Positions 48,201-57,183 of a stretch of 59,545 nt of DNA are shown piece after piece. Within the stretch, counting starts at the first letter, position 1. The number at the start of each line of letters is the position of its first letter. The stretch comes from Methylobacter sp. Lineage in GTDB: Bacteria > Pseudomonadota > Gammaproteobacteria > Methylococcales > Methylomonadaceae. The translations under genes and the position numbers were made by a program. The stretch covers positions 1 through 59,545 of the forward strand of contig SCPZ01000122.1 in NCBI GenBank assembly GCA_004299305.1. Direction: 5' to 3'. Under the pieces are notes generated by a model. It had not been told where the DNA came from. It saw nothing but the letters and a program-made list of their open reading frames with translations, and did no database searches.

Positions 48201-49323
48201 TACGTTGGAAAAATCGGAAAGAATCGATTATGTCGCGCCTCAAACCGACCAATGGATAGAAGTATTGAAAGCCGATGTCAGCCCGATTTGGCATATGGAA
48301 GCAAGCGGCATCGCGATGATCCATCTGAATGACGAAGGGCAATGGCTGCCCGAATGGCGCCCGTGGCCGGGAGAAAAAATCACCCTGCAAATAACCCGTC
48401 CCGCAGCGGTAGAAGGACAAACCCTAACCATTGATGACAGCCGCTTAAGCATTAAACCGGGACAACGCAGCCGGGAAGCCGAATTAAGCATCAGCCTGAG
48501 AAGCTCGCAAGGATCGCAGCACAGTTTAATCCTGCCGGAACAGGCCGTATTACAAACTGTTGTTATTAATGGACAATCCCAGCCGATCAGGCTGGAAGGC
48601 CGAAAGCTGACCCTGCCGATTAATCCCGGCAAGCAGGAGATCGCAATCGGCTGGCGGGAGGCGACCGGCATAAGCGGCATCATGACTACGCCGCAACTTG
48701 ACTTAGGCGCGGCAAGCGTCAACGCCAACCTGAATATCGGCTTGGGACAGGATCGCTGGGTATTATTTGCGATGGGACCGAAGCTTGGGCCTGCGGTTTT
48801 ATTTTGGGGCGTGCTGATGGTTATTTTTATGTTGTCGCTAGGCTTGGGCAAAATCCGGCTGACGCCATTAAATAACCGGCAATGGTTTTTGTTATTGGTC
48901 GGACTTAGCCAGATTCCGCTTGCGTCGGCAGGCATTGTTATTGCGTGGTTAATGTTGTTAGGTTGGCGCAATACGCAGACGGCTACAGGCTTACGCTATT
49001 TTAATGCGCTGCAAGTTATCATCGGCGGATTAACCCTGGTTTCGTTGGCTATGCTGTTTTTAGCGGTCGAACAGGGGTTACTCGGCTCGCCCGATATGCA
49101 GATCATCGGCAACCAGTCCTCCGCATTCAATTTAAACTGGTACCAGGATAGAAGCCCGACAACTTTGCCGGTTGCGACATTGATCTCGGTACCGCTGATA
49201 GTGTACCGGTTATTGATGTTGGCTTGGTCGCTATGGTTGGCGGTAGCATTGCTCAACTGGCTGAAATGGGGCTGGGGGTGTTTTTCAAGCAACGGACTTT
49301 GGAATAAAACCGTCGCTAAGTAA
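45277..49323 (+). CDS. Giant membrane protein of unknown function, with internal duplication
   Basis: This is a 1348-residue protein with a Sec signal (MSRIVRLFLSAVLFTSVTQA, likely cleaved after TQA). A beta-rich periplasmic region (~25-470) is followed by about four membrane helices (~475-570), a short periplasmic loop, two more helices (~680-745), a second periplasmic beta-rich region (~745-1160) and a terminal cluster of about five helices. The two soluble regions begin alike: SPEPACPFIYNSYQQKRC and KPEPPDCLPSCAQIQQMKL, each followed by strands and a DGxxxP segment, suggesting an ancient tandem duplication. No enzyme motif is apparent. I do not recognise the family; surface polymer or envelope assembly is a guess. 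A strong 28-bp hairpin lies downstream. Confidence 0.7.
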   Translation: MSRIVRLFLSAVLFTSVTQAKPLTPEQVPEPLKPWIDWVLQDSPEPACPFIYNSYQQKRCSWPSQTQLYLTAEKGVFSSIWTVYQDSWISLPGDKTHWPLNVTANNKTALVMDKDGTPSIKLAAGSQQQIKGEFLWTAIPDNLKIQDDTGLIDLRINGITIPTPTIKDGQLWLKESEIGLKKPENLQNNLDIQVVRKITDEVPAEVLTRLELEVSGEQREIKLPHSILDGFIPLSLQSPLPARLEPDGQLLVQLRPGHWQIDILARNSKELNTLLLPPAEQTSQWPESETWVFDARPQLRVVEIEQLSAIDPNLTHVPEDWKNLPAYKINQGQSMGFKTIRRGDPEPEPNQLNLSRKLWLDFDGEGYTVNDTITGKMTSAWRLNTLPQTQLGKVALNGNNQFITLDKSGKQGVEVRTGAIMLDADSRAIGAVGSISAVGWEQDFHTVSAELNLPPGWRLLAASGVDNVPDSWISRWTLLDLFLVLIAALATGRLWNPYWGGLALVTLVLIWHEPGSPQFVWLNILAATALIKVLPQSRFLKLMCWYRNAFWLALIMTSLPFMVNQVRTGLYPQLEKPWQVINRPTFQDGDMLGTVAKMNAPAPASEAISEMKAQAFRKSKLPEYAVSSSDEANPAVTINAFDPKAKVQTGPGLPQWQWNKVQLSWNGSVDAGQQLHLWYLTPTLTLLLNFIRVILVVTLALLMFGVAEKLKFKIFRPSTTLLLWFLLLPMLSIPSPKAYADIPNKAVLDELRSKLLEKPEPPDCLPSCAQIQQMKLSITDNELTIALQIHAQQAVAIPLPAEYEQWFPSQILVDGKTAPGLYRDNNGLWINLDVGEHQVVLSGATPLLSKFTLPLPLKPNWASIQNSGWQVIGLQENNEIDDQLQFSRINRTEQRQSELEPAALPPFVRIERTLQLGLDWRVITRIIRVSPAGSAVVLAVPLLPGESVTSPGIRVKDANAEVNIPAQQTELQWESTLEKSERIDYVAPQTDQWIEVLKADVSPIWHMEASGIAMIHLNDEGQWLPEWRPWPGEKITLQITRPAAVEGQTLTIDDSRLSIKPGQRSREAELSISLRSSQGSQHSLILPEQAVLQTVVINGQSQPIRLEGRKLTLPINPGKQEIAIGWREATGISGIMTTPQLDLGAASVNANLNIGLGQDRWVLFAMGPKLGPAVLFWGVLMVIFMLSLGLGKIRLTPLNNRQWFLLLVGLSQIPLASAGIVIAWLMLLGWRNTQTATGLRYFNALQVIIGGLTLVSLAMLFLAVEQGLLGSPDMQIIGNQSSAFNLNWYQDRSPTTLPVATLISVPLIVYRLLMLAWSLWLAVALLNWLKWGWGCFSSNGLWNKTVAK

Positions 49324-49380
49324 CTGTCCATAAATATACCCGACACGAGCACGGATTGCGGCTTTTGTCCCCCTTCGGGA

Positions 49381-49449
49381 CGACTTGCATGGATGCAGGA
49401 GGTAGAGCACCAACAGTAAACGCTCTACCTCCTGCATCCATACAAGTCG
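49381..49449. repeat. 28-bp-arm hairpin with conserved loop, copy 3
   Basis: The arms 49381-49408 (CGACTTGCATGGATGCAGGA then GGTAGAGC) and 49422-49449 pair at 27 of 28 positions. The 13-nt loop 49409-49421 is ACCAACAGTAAAC, nearly the loop of the hairpin at 25389-25401, although the arms are unrelated to that copy. It lies between the giant membrane protein and dcd and could stop transcription, but has no T-tract. Confidence 0.85.
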
Positions 49450-49524
49450 TATTTTTCTAACTGCTGAGCAGTTACGTTCTATGTTAAAATCCGCCTTTTT
49501 AAATCAATCAGGTAGTAATACTCC

Positions 49525-50091
49525 ATGAGCATTAAGTCGGACAAGTGGATACGTCGCATGGCGGAACAACAGGGCATGATCGAGCCGTTTGAAAGCGGTC
49601 AGGTCAGGGATTCGGAACATGGACGGGTTATTTCCTACGGCACCTCCAGTTACGGCTATGATGTTCGGTGTTCGGACGAATTCAAGATCTTTACCAATAT
49701 CAATTCCGCGATTGTCGATCCTAAAGACTTTGATTCCAGCAGCTTTGTCGATGTTAAATCCGATATTTGCATTATTCCGCCGAATTCATTCGCCTTGGCC
49801 AGGACGGTTGAATACTTCCGCATTCCCCGTGATGTATTGACGATTTGCTTGGGCAAATCAACTTATGCAAGATGCGGCATCATTGTCAATGTAACGCCGT
49901 TAGAGCCTGAATGGGAAGGTCATGTGACGTTGGAGTTTTCGAATACCACGACACTGCCCGCAAAGATTTATGCCAATGAAGGCGTAGCGCAAATGCTGTT
50001 TTTCGGCGGCGACGAGGTTTGCGAAACCTCTTACAAAGACCGGGGCGGCAAGTACCAAGGACAGGTCGGCGTTACCTTGCCGAAAGCCTAA
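49525..50091 (+). CDS. dcd: dCTP deaminase
   Basis: This enzyme deaminates dCTP to dUTP for thymidylate synthesis. It is 188 residues, full length. Recognised: [12 protein letters not shown], the nucleotide-binding [10 protein letters not shown], catalytic Glu in [14 protein letters not shown] and [11 protein letters not shown] dUTPase-like trimer fold. Confidence 0.96.
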   Translation: MSIKSDKWIRRMAEQQGMIEPFESGQVRDSEHGRVISYGTSSYGYDVRCSDEFKIFTNINSAIVDPKDFDSSSFVDVKSDICIIPPNSFALARTVEYFRIPRDVLTICLGKSTYARCGIIVNVTPLEPEWEGHVTLEFSNTTTLPAKIYANEGVAQMLFFGGDEVCETSYKDRGGKYQGQVGVTLPKA

Positions 50092-50110
50092 AAGCATAGC
50101 CGTTGTGAAA

Positions 50111-50150
50111 ATGGAACACGGATGCCAAAAGTAGGCGCCGTGTTCTATTC
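50111..50150. repeat. Collapsed ATCCGT element with hairpin-loop core
   Basis: This is a short relic in which the two outer ends of the ATCCGT family (GGAACACGGATG and CGTGTTCTATT) are joined by the loop core CCAAAAGTAGGCGC. A 26-nt stretch (50114-50139) is identical to the reverse complement of 32486-32511. Confidence 0.8.
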
Positions 50151-50169
50151 TAAAATCAGATTGTACAAA

Positions 50170-50436
50170 CTATTGGATTGTTAACGGCACCGGCACATTG
50201 ATCGGCGGCAACTGCACAAAAAAACCTTTTTCCACCAAGCTCTCAATCACTTTTTCGGCTTCTTCCTTGGCCAATTTACGTTCCGGCGTCAGCTCCAGAT
50301 CCATAACAAATTCCATTTTGCCAAAGCTGTTAAAAAGCGCTTCCGGCACCTTAGAAAAATCGTCTTTTTTGTCGACATACAAATACAATTGTTCTTTTTT
50401 CAAGCTTTTATAAATAAAACACAACATAGTGGTCAT
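50170..50436 (-). CDS. YcgL-family protein
   Basis: This is an 88-residue protein with the YcgL signature: IYKSLKKEQLYLYVDKKDDFSKVP, FVMDLELTPERKLA and a C-terminal GFFVQLPPI. The function is unknown. It is divergent from the CPBP protease gene; both starts lie within 80 bp of each other. Length and sequence are typical. Confidence 0.88.
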   Translation of the reverse strand: MTTMLCFIYKSLKKEQLYLYVDKKDDFSKVPEALFNSFGKMEFVMDLELTPERKLAKEEAEKVIESLVEKGFFVQLPPINVPVPLTIQ

Positions 50437-50511
50437 CGCGAATAAATCAAAACAGCCATTTTAACCATTTTTGATTAGAATGCCCTTTTCTTATCTGCTT
50501 AAGTAATACAA

Positions 50512-51129
50512 ATGGATAAACCTTCGTTCAACCCCAATGACTTTTTTAAAAAAGCGTGTTCTTTTGAAGCGGCCCTGATTGGGGTCGCAGTGATTTTAGG
50601 CTGGATCGCAAACATCAACCCTTTCGCTTATTTGTATTTTTCAGAATCGGCTATCGCTTACGGCGTAATAGGGACAATGCCTTTATTCCTGCTGTTTCTG
50701 AGCCTGGAGCACATGCAGACAGAGTCGGTAGTACAAATTAGAAACTTGTTGTTTGAGACTTTAGGTCCTAGTTTGTACCGTTATCACTGGACTGATTTAT
50801 TGGTATTGGCGGCCATTGCCGGGCTGTCCGAAGAATTGCTGTTTCGCGGCGTTATCCAGCCCTGGATGGAGTCTTCCTGGGGAATGACGACCGGCTTGAT
50901 TGGCAGTAATATTATTTTTGGCTTGGTTCATGCCGTAACCCCACTTTATGCGGTATTAGCAACCTTAGTGGGGATTTATTTAGGTTTGTCCCTGGATTAT
51001 GGCGGCGACAGGAATTTATTATTGCCGATAGTTATTCACGGACTGTACGATTTCCTGGCGTTTGTCGCGTTGATGCGCGCCTATCGGGCAAGCCGATTAA
51101 CCGCCGCAGGAAACGAAAGCAAATCGTGA
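50512..51129 (+). CDS. CPBP-family intramembrane protease (Abi/CAAX-like)
   Basis: This is a 205-residue integral membrane protein with six or so helices. The CPBP active site is intact: EELLFRGVIQPW (Glu-Glu and Arg), the His in FGLVHAVTP, and the third motif near IVIHGLYDFLA (His). Family members cleave prenylated or other substrates; the function in bacteria is diverse and unassigned here. Followed by a 160-bp gap before argS. Confidence 0.85.
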   Translation: MDKPSFNPNDFFKKACSFEAALIGVAVILGWIANINPFAYLYFSESAIAYGVIGTMPLFLLFLSLEHMQTESVVQIRNLLFETLGPSLYRYHWTDLLVLAAIAGLSEELLFRGVIQPWMESSWGMTTGLIGSNIIFGLVHAVTPLYAVLATLVGIYLGLSLDYGGDRNLLLPIVIHGLYDFLAFVALMRAYRASRLTAAGNESKS

Positions 51130-51290
51130 CCGTTCCACAGTGTTTTGCCGAAAACGCCAGTTCTCGCTATCGCTCGAACCGGCTTATTCCGGCCTACATG
51201 GCTGGCATTGATGTTGTTTGAATGGATAATCTAATGATTTTAACGGATAATGCTCGCCTATTTACTTGATCTAACCTACGCAGTGAAGCA

Positions 51291-53051
51291 ATGAAAAAAA
51301 AGATAGAGGAACTTATCCTGCAAGCCGTTGAAACACTTAAATCAGACGGTGTTCTTGCTCAGGAAATCACCCCGAATATTACTATTGACCGCACCCGTGA
51401 CCCGCAACACGGTGATTTTGCTTCTAATCTGGCATTAATGCTGGCAAAACCGGCCAACGCCAACCCGCGCCAACTGGCCGAAAAACTGATTGCCGCACTG
51501 CCTCAAGATGCCTCGGTCGTTAAAGTAGAACTGGCCGGCCCCGGCTTTATCAATTTCTTTATCGATCCAACAGCCCAATACCAAATCATCAAGCAAATTC
51601 ACGACCAAGGCCTGGAATTCGGCTTGAGTGATGTCGGTGCGGGTAAAAAAGTCCAGGTCGAGTTTGTTTCCGCCAACCCTACCGGACCTTTGCATGTAGG
51701 CCATGGCCGTGGAGCCGCCTACGGTTCAGCCGTTGCCGATTTATTACAGGCGGTCGGTTTTGATGTGCATCGTGAGTATTATGTCAATGACGCCGGTCGG
51801 CAGATGGACATACTCGCCACCAGCATCTGGCTGAGATACCTCGAAGAATGCGGCGAAGTTGTACATTTTCCCTGCAATGGTTATCGCGGTGAATATGTAC
51901 GCGAAATCGCGAATGACATTCATAAAAGCGCTAATAATGAATATCGCAGGCCTGTAGAGCTGGTGTTTGAAGACATGCCTCTTGATGAACCTGCCGGCGG
52001 CGATAAAGAAGAACATATCGATGCACTGATAGCCCGCGCTAAAACCTTGCTGGGCGCCCCGTTATATCAGGATTTTTTCCAAATAGGCTTGAGCAACATT
52101 CTCGAAGACATCGAACTCGACTTGAGCGAGTTTGGCGTCGACTACCAGGAATGGTTTTCAGAGCGCCGCTTGATGGATGACGGTTCGGTAGAAAAAGCGC
52201 TGGAACGCTTACGTGCTGGCGGTCATCTTTATGAACAGGATGGCGCAACTTGGTTTGCCTGCGCCAAATTGGGCGACGAAAAAGACCGGGTGGTGGTTCG
52301 CGAAAATGGCCAATCCACCTACTTTGCATCCGATATCGCCTACCACATGAACAAGCTGGATCGCGGTTTCGACCGGATCATCAACATTTGGGGCGCCGAT
52401 CATCACGGCTACATTCCCAGAGTCAGGGCCGCCATTCAAGCCTTAGGCGCCGATGAATCCAAGTTAAAAGTGCTGCTGGTACAATTTGCCTCGCTGTATC
52501 GCGGCGAAGAAAAAGTGCAAATGTCGACCCGCTCCGGCGAGTTTGTCACCTTACGGCAATTGCGTAACGAAGTCGGCAAAGATGCGGCGCGTTTCTTTTA
52601 CGTGATGCGCAGATCGGAACAACATATGGATTTCGACCTGAAACTAGCGACCTCCAAATCCAACGAGAACCCGGTATTTTATGTGCAGTATGCCTACGCC
52701 AGGGTATGCAGCGTATTGCGTCAATTGGATGAGAAAAACTGGGGACGGGATTTGCTGCTGGGTATGGCGAACCTGACGCTATTGACCGAGGAGCACGAAA
52801 CTAACCTGCTGGGAACGCTGGCGCGCTATCCTGAAATGCTGGAACGCGCGGCATTACAATACGAGCCGCACCAACTGATTCAATACCTGCGCGAATTGGC
52901 AAACGAGTTCCATACTTACTACAATGCCCATCAATTTCTTGTTGACGATGCAAAAGTTCGCAATGCAAGGCTCAACCTAATCTGCGCGGTAAAACAGGTA
53001 TTGGCAAACGGCTTAAACTTGCTGAATATCAACACACCTGAAGCAATGTAA
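51291..53051 (+). CDS. argS: Arginyl-tRNA synthetase
   Basis: This is a 586-residue class Ia enzyme that charges tRNA-Arg. The N-terminal Add1 domain ([18 protein letters not shown]) precedes the Rossmann core with [18 protein letters not shown] (HIGH). A KMSKS-equivalent [11 protein letters not shown] marks it as an ArgRS lacking a canonical KMSKS, and the DALR anticodon domain ends the protein ([10 protein letters not shown]). The stop and the next start overlap by 1 bp (TAATG). Confidence 0.96.
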   Translation: MKKKIEELILQAVETLKSDGVLAQEITPNITIDRTRDPQHGDFASNLALMLAKPANANPRQLAEKLIAALPQDASVVKVELAGPGFINFFIDPTAQYQIIKQIHDQGLEFGLSDVGAGKKVQVEFVSANPTGPLHVGHGRGAAYGSAVADLLQAVGFDVHREYYVNDAGRQMDILATSIWLRYLEECGEVVHFPCNGYRGEYVREIANDIHKSANNEYRRPVELVFEDMPLDEPAGGDKEEHIDALIARAKTLLGAPLYQDFFQIGLSNILEDIELDLSEFGVDYQEWFSERRLMDDGSVEKALERLRAGGHLYEQDGATWFACAKLGDEKDRVVVRENGQSTYFASDIAYHMNKLDRGFDRIINIWGADHHGYIPRVRAAIQALGADESKLKVLLVQFASLYRGEEKVQMSTRSGEFVTLRQLRNEVGKDAARFFYVMRRSEQHMDFDLKLATSKSNENPVFYVQYAYARVCSVLRQLDEKNWGRDLLLGMANLTLLTEEHETNLLGTLARYPEMLERAALQYEPHQLIQYLRELANEFHTYYNAHQFLVDDAKVRNARLNLICAVKQVLANGLNLLNINTPEAM

Positions 53052-53686
53052 TGGCTAAAGACTACAAACACAGAACGCAAAATAAGCATTCCGCATCATA
53101 CAGACGACACTCGGAAAGTTTGGGTCTGTGGCGATGGATGCTGATTACGGCATTGATTATTTCGTTTGTAGTCTTTTTGGTTTATTTGCGCAGCACCGGC
53201 TCGAAACCGACGCCGCAACAGGAATCGGGACAGGTAGCGCCTCAGCAGGCTATGCCGACCAAGCCTGAAGAGGCAAAAAATCATGTCCAGAGCCCTGCTG
53301 AAGAAGCCCCTCAAGAAGAGCAAAAAACCGAACCGGGGCCGGTATTGCCGCAATTTGATTTTTATACCATCCTGCCTGAAAAAGAAGTCATCGTGCCGGA
53401 TTACGAAATTAACACGCGCGCCAGGGAAGAACGGGTAGGACAGGCAAAAACCGCCAGTTACATTTTACAGGCCGGTTCATTCAGGGAATTTAAAGATGCC
53501 GACAGCTTAAGAGCCAAGCTGGCGTTAATGGGGATTGAATCCAAAGTTGAACGCGCAAAAGTCGGTAATGTCGTTTGGAATCGGGTCAAAATCGGGCCTT
53601 ACACCCAGATGACCAGCGTTAGCACCATTCGAGCCCGATTAAGAGAAAACGGCATCGATGTCATTGTTATGGAAGTTGGCAATTAA
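53051..53686 (+). CDS. SPOR-domain cell-division-type protein (FtsN-like)
   Basis: This is a 211-residue single-pass protein. A basic cytoplasmic tail is followed by the helix WMLITALIISFVVFLVYL (about residues 28-46), a Pro/Gln/Glu-rich periplasmic linker and a C-terminal SPOR domain (from SYILQAGSFREFKDADSLRA to IVMEVGN) that binds denuded septal peptidoglycan. It overlaps argS by 1 bp, the same argS-ftsN-like arrangement seen in other gammaproteobacteria. Function as FtsN is plausible but not proven by sequence. Confidence 0.88.
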   Translation: MAKDYKHRTQNKHSASYRRHSESLGLWRWMLITALIISFVVFLVYLRSTGSKPTPQQESGQVAPQQAMPTKPEEAKNHVQSPAEEAPQEEQKTEPGPVLPQFDFYTILPEKEVIVPDYEINTRAREERVGQAKTASYILQAGSFREFKDADSLRAKLALMGIESKVERAKVGNVVWNRVKIGPYTQMTSVSTIRARLRENGIDVIVMEVGN

Positions 53687-53710
53687 GGGTTTCCAGGCGG
53701 AGCGATTCTA

Positions 53711-53741
53711 CAGATAACATCCCTTCAAGGGATGTTATCTG
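53711..53741. repeat. Palindrome CAGATAACATCCCT-TCA-AGGGATGTTATCTG
   Basis: This is a perfect 14-bp-arm hairpin 25 bp after the SPOR gene. It repeats at 58965-58999 with slightly longer arms. It is a plausible bidirectional terminator between the SPOR gene and convergent folA, although there is no T-tract. Confidence 0.85.
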
Positions 53742-53792
53742 TCCCTGCTTGAACTACATGAATGTAGCTAAGGAGGCAAATCTGCAAGCACT

Positions 53793-54302
53793 TTACTTTC
53801 GTCTCTCCAGCTTCAAAAAACTATAACTGAATGCCGCATCAGGATCATCCAGAATATCTTCCCGCTCCACCTCGATCCACTGCTCGGGATCAATATCAGG
53901 AAAAAATGTATCGCCGGAAAACGCCTGGTGTATTTGCGTTAGATAGAGCGTATCGGCAACAGGCAGCATCGACTTATAAAAATCCGAGCCGCCGATAATA
54001 AAAACCTCATCCCTGTCACAGCAACTTGCCAAGGCCTGATCAATATCATTAAACACCCGGCAGACCAGCTCTTGCCCTGAGCCTGTCGAAGGCAGATACG
54101 CAGGATTCCTGCTGATAATGATATTGGTACGCCCCGGCAACGGCCTGCCGATCGACTCATACGTTTTTCGGCCCATCAAAATGGGCGCGCCCATGGTTAT
54201 TTTTTTAAATTTTTTAAGGTCGGCGGATAAATGCCAAGGCATTTGATTATCCAGCCCGATGACCCGATTGCTCGCCATCGCGACGATAAGTGATATTTTC
54301 AT
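53793..54302 (-). CDS. folA: Dihydrofolate reductase with a repeat-like insertion
   Basis: This enzyme reduces dihydrofolate to tetrahydrofolate. It is 169 residues, slightly longer than the ~160 typical. Intact family elements: IVAMASNRVIG, MPWHLSADLKKFK (catalytic Asp in the WHLSAD helix), GRKTYESIGRPLPGR and the loop IIGGSDFY. Between IIISRNPAYL and CRVFND there are about nine unusual residues (PSTGSGQEL, 71-79), encoded by a TTCGACAGGCTCAGGGC sequence that looks like a dispersed repeat captured in frame. It is in a surface loop region, so the enzyme may remain active. Confidence 0.93.
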   Translation of the reverse strand: MKISLIVAMASNRVIGLDNQMPWHLSADLKKFKKITMGAPILMGRKTYESIGRPLPGRTNIIISRNPAYLPSTGSGQELVCRVFNDIDQALASCCDRDEVFIIGGSDFYKSMLPVADTLYLTQIHQAFSGDTFFPDIDPEQWIEVEREDILDDPDAAFSYSFLKLERRK

Positions 54303-54601
54303 TTTATATTCGTTAAATAGTTAATTCCGCCCCGGCATCATACTGTAAGTTGGGTCTAAATTTAATTGCGATACTTGATCGTGAGCAAGTTTAAGAGGCG
54401 TGCAGCATTTTGAGTTGGCGTCATCCAATTTTGCAGCATTGATGTGTTGAGTTCCGATGTCATAGTTATTAGGCCCGGATAACGACTATTTAAAAATGGG
54501 AAATACATCGGTATCAAGGTATAGTCCACAATTTTCTAGCATTCATAATCAACCGCTATAAAAGATTTTACTGACTATAACCAACAAAAGAGGAATCCAA
54601 C
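54303..54601. other. Intergenic region folA / delta-60 RTX gene
   Basis: This region of about 300 bp has no credible gene and no repeat that I recognise. It must hold the promoters of folA (minus) and of the RTX gene (plus); the sequence from 54531 to 54600 (ending AAAGAGGAATCCAAC) includes the RTX ribosome-binding site AGAGGAA. Confidence 0.45.
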
Positions 54602-57046
54602 ATGGATCAAGCAAATGTACCAACAACCAAATTGAGTAGTCTTACCGATAGCCTTGTTACTAATACCGCGCCTAGTTTTACTTTTGCCATGAGCGGCCAA
54701 GTCACCACCGACTTGGGCGGCTATAGCTATGGCTATGGCGGCTCAGTCGCCGTACAAGCCGATGGCAAGATTCTAATGGGCGGATGGAATTACAAAAGCA
54801 ATAACGACAGCGACTTCGTCCTGATGCGCTACAACAGCGACGGCTCGCTGGACTTAAGCTTTGGCGGCAATGGCATAATCATCACTGACTTGGGTAATGC
54901 TGAGTTTGGCAACTCGGTCGCCGTGCAAACCGATGGCAAGATCCTGCTGGGTGGACATAGCTACAACTACAACAACCAGAACGGCGACTTCGCCCTGGTG
55001 CGCTACAACACAGATGGCTCACTGGACTTAAGCTTTGACAACGACGGTATAGTCACCACCGCTGGGAGCTATGACGGCTCGGTCACTGTGCAAGCCGATG
55101 GCAAGATTCTGCTGGGTGGAGGTACCAATAACTTCGCCCTGATGCGCTACAACTCCGACGGCTCGCCGGACTTAAGCTTTGATGGCGACGGCAACGTCAT
55201 CACTGACGTGGGTAATGATGGCCATGGCAACTCAGTCACTGTGCAAACCGATGGCAAAATCCTGCTGAGTGGATATAGCTACAACAGTAGCCGCAACAGT
55301 GATTTCGCCCTGATGCGCTACAACACCGACGGCTCGCTGGACTTAAGCTTTGGCGGCAATGGCATAATCATCACGGACTTGGGTAACTCTGAGCTCGGTC
55401 GCTCAGTCACCGCACAAGCCGATGGCAAGATTCTGCTGGGTGGACATAGCTACAACAGTAGCGGCAACGACAACATTGTCCTAGTACGCTACAACACCGA
55501 TGGTTCGCTGGACTTAAACTTTAACGGCAACGGCATAGTTACCGCCACAGGGGGCTATGATGGCGGCACAGTCGCCGTACAAGCTGATGGCAAAATTCTG
55601 TTGACTGGTTCTGGCTTGAACGGCACCTACAACGACTTCGCTCTGGTACGCTACAACACCAATGGCTCTCTGGACACAAGCTTTGGCGTCGACGGTATTG
55701 TCACCACCGACTTAGATAACTCTTATGACAATGGCAACTCAGTTACCGTACAAGCCGATGGCAAAATTCTGCTGGGCGGAACTAGCGACAACATGTTCGC
55801 CTTGTTGCGCTACAACAGCGACGGCTCGCTGGATAATAATTTTAATCCACACCAGTTCAATACACTTAATAACGAACCCTGGAACCTAAATGGCGAAGCA
55901 GTAGTTTTAGACGATACAGTGCAAATCTACGATGCTGAATTAGCCGCCCAAGACAATTACAACGGAGCTTCCATTACCTTAGCGCGTCAAGGCGGAGCAA
56001 ATGCCGAAGATGTATTTTCGGGTAGCGGTAATCTAAGTCTTAGCGGCAGCGATGCCGTTTTATCGGGTATCGCCATCGGTACAGTGAGCAACAGTAACGG
56101 CACACTGACTATTAATTTCAATAGCGACGCCACCCAAGCAAGAGTCAATGCAGTTTTATCTTCGATAGCCTATAACAACATAAACGGACCAGCTGTCCCC
56201 GACCCTATACAAATTGACTGGACATTTAGCGATGGCAACTCTGGCGCACAGGGAACGGGCGATGCCCTGACTACGACGGGCTCGAGCATTGTTCATATCG
56301 CCATCGCTATCATAGCAGTCGGAACCTCATCTGAGTCTGAGTCTGAAAACATTTACGGTGCCGCCGAAAATGATAGCCTCAATGGCTTTGGTGGTGACGA
56401 CACCCTGAATGGTGGTCTAGGTAATGACACACTCAATGGCGGATCGGGTGCTGATAGCATGGTGGGCGGTTTGGGTGATGATTTGTATATCGTCGGTAAG
56501 GGCGGTGATGTAGTAATCGAAAACCTGGATGAAGGCACTGACACCATCAACAGCCGACATTCCATTAATGTTTTGCCCGCTAATGTAGAAAATCTCACTC
56601 TTTCCGGTAGTCATTCCATCACTGGCAAGGGCAACGACTTGGCGAACACGCTCATCGGCAACGATCATGATAATCGCCTGTCCGGCGGCGCAGGCGCAGA
56701 TACACTGAGTGGCGGACTCGGCGCTGACACATTTAAATTTAACAAAGCTGGTGAAACCGGCATCACCAAAACCACCCGCGACACCATCGTTGATTTTAGC
56801 CACGACCAAGGCGACAAAATCAACTTAGCGGCTATTGACGCGAATACCGCGCTTAAAGGCAACAATGCTTTTGCCGCACCTACGGTAGGCGGCACGTTCT
56901 CAGGCACCTTTGCCAATCCCGGCGAGCTGTATTTCGACCAAAGCGCAAACATTCTTTACGGCAACAACGATGCGGACAGCTCGGCGGATTTCTCCATCAT
57001 GGTGATGGGCGTGACTAGCTTGGCAGCTGCGGATTTTGTGTTGTAG
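54602..57046 (+). CDS. Delta-60 repeat / RTX secreted protein
   Basis: This is an 814-residue extracellular protein. Residues ~30-420 contain seven delta-60-type repeats of ~50-60 residues (VAVQADGKILLGG ... RYNTDGSLDLSF). A beta-rich domain of VCBS/cadherin-like type follows (~430-570), then RTX nonapeptides (GGLGNDTLNGGSGADS, GGAGADTLSGGLGADTF) and the same serralysin-like tail found in the lipase/RTX protein (QGDKINLAAIDANT ... SLAAADFVL). No N-terminal signal; type I secretion is likely. Function unknown, probably adhesion or surface structure. Seven repeats would suit a seven-bladed propeller. Confidence 0.85.
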   Translation: MDQANVPTTKLSSLTDSLVTNTAPSFTFAMSGQVTTDLGGYSYGYGGSVAVQADGKILMGGWNYKSNNDSDFVLMRYNSDGSLDLSFGGNGIIITDLGNAEFGNSVAVQTDGKILLGGHSYNYNNQNGDFALVRYNTDGSLDLSFDNDGIVTTAGSYDGSVTVQADGKILLGGGTNNFALMRYNSDGSPDLSFDGDGNVITDVGNDGHGNSVTVQTDGKILLSGYSYNSSRNSDFALMRYNTDGSLDLSFGGNGIIITDLGNSELGRSVTAQADGKILLGGHSYNSSGNDNIVLVRYNTDGSLDLNFNGNGIVTATGGYDGGTVAVQADGKILLTGSGLNGTYNDFALVRYNTNGSLDTSFGVDGIVTTDLDNSYDNGNSVTVQADGKILLGGTSDNMFALLRYNSDGSLDNNFNPHQFNTLNNEPWNLNGEAVVLDDTVQIYDAELAAQDNYNGASITLARQGGANAEDVFSGSGNLSLSGSDAVLSGIAIGTVSNSNGTLTINFNSDATQARVNAVLSSIAYNNINGPAVPDPIQIDWTFSDGNSGAQGTGDALTTTGSSIVHIAIAIIAVGTSSESESENIYGAAENDSLNGFGGDDTLNGGLGNDTLNGGSGADSMVGGLGDDLYIVGKGGDVVIENLDEGTDTINSRHSINVLPANVENLTLSGSHSITGKGNDLANTLIGNDHDNRLSGGAGADTLSGGLGADTFKFNKAGETGITKTTRDTIVDFSHDQGDKINLAAIDANTALKGNNAFAAPTVGGTFSGTFANPGELYFDQSANILYGNNDADSSADFSIMVMGVTSLAAADFVL

Positions 57047-57183
57047 ACCGAGTAGCTAAACTAACGTAATCGGAGGGCATGCAAAAAGTTGTCTAGGTAT
57101 ATGTCCCGTTTTAAATTGGAAGCCCAAAATAAAAAACAACGTGGTATTTTCCGGTCCATTTTGATGTTGAATAGCAGACTCGA

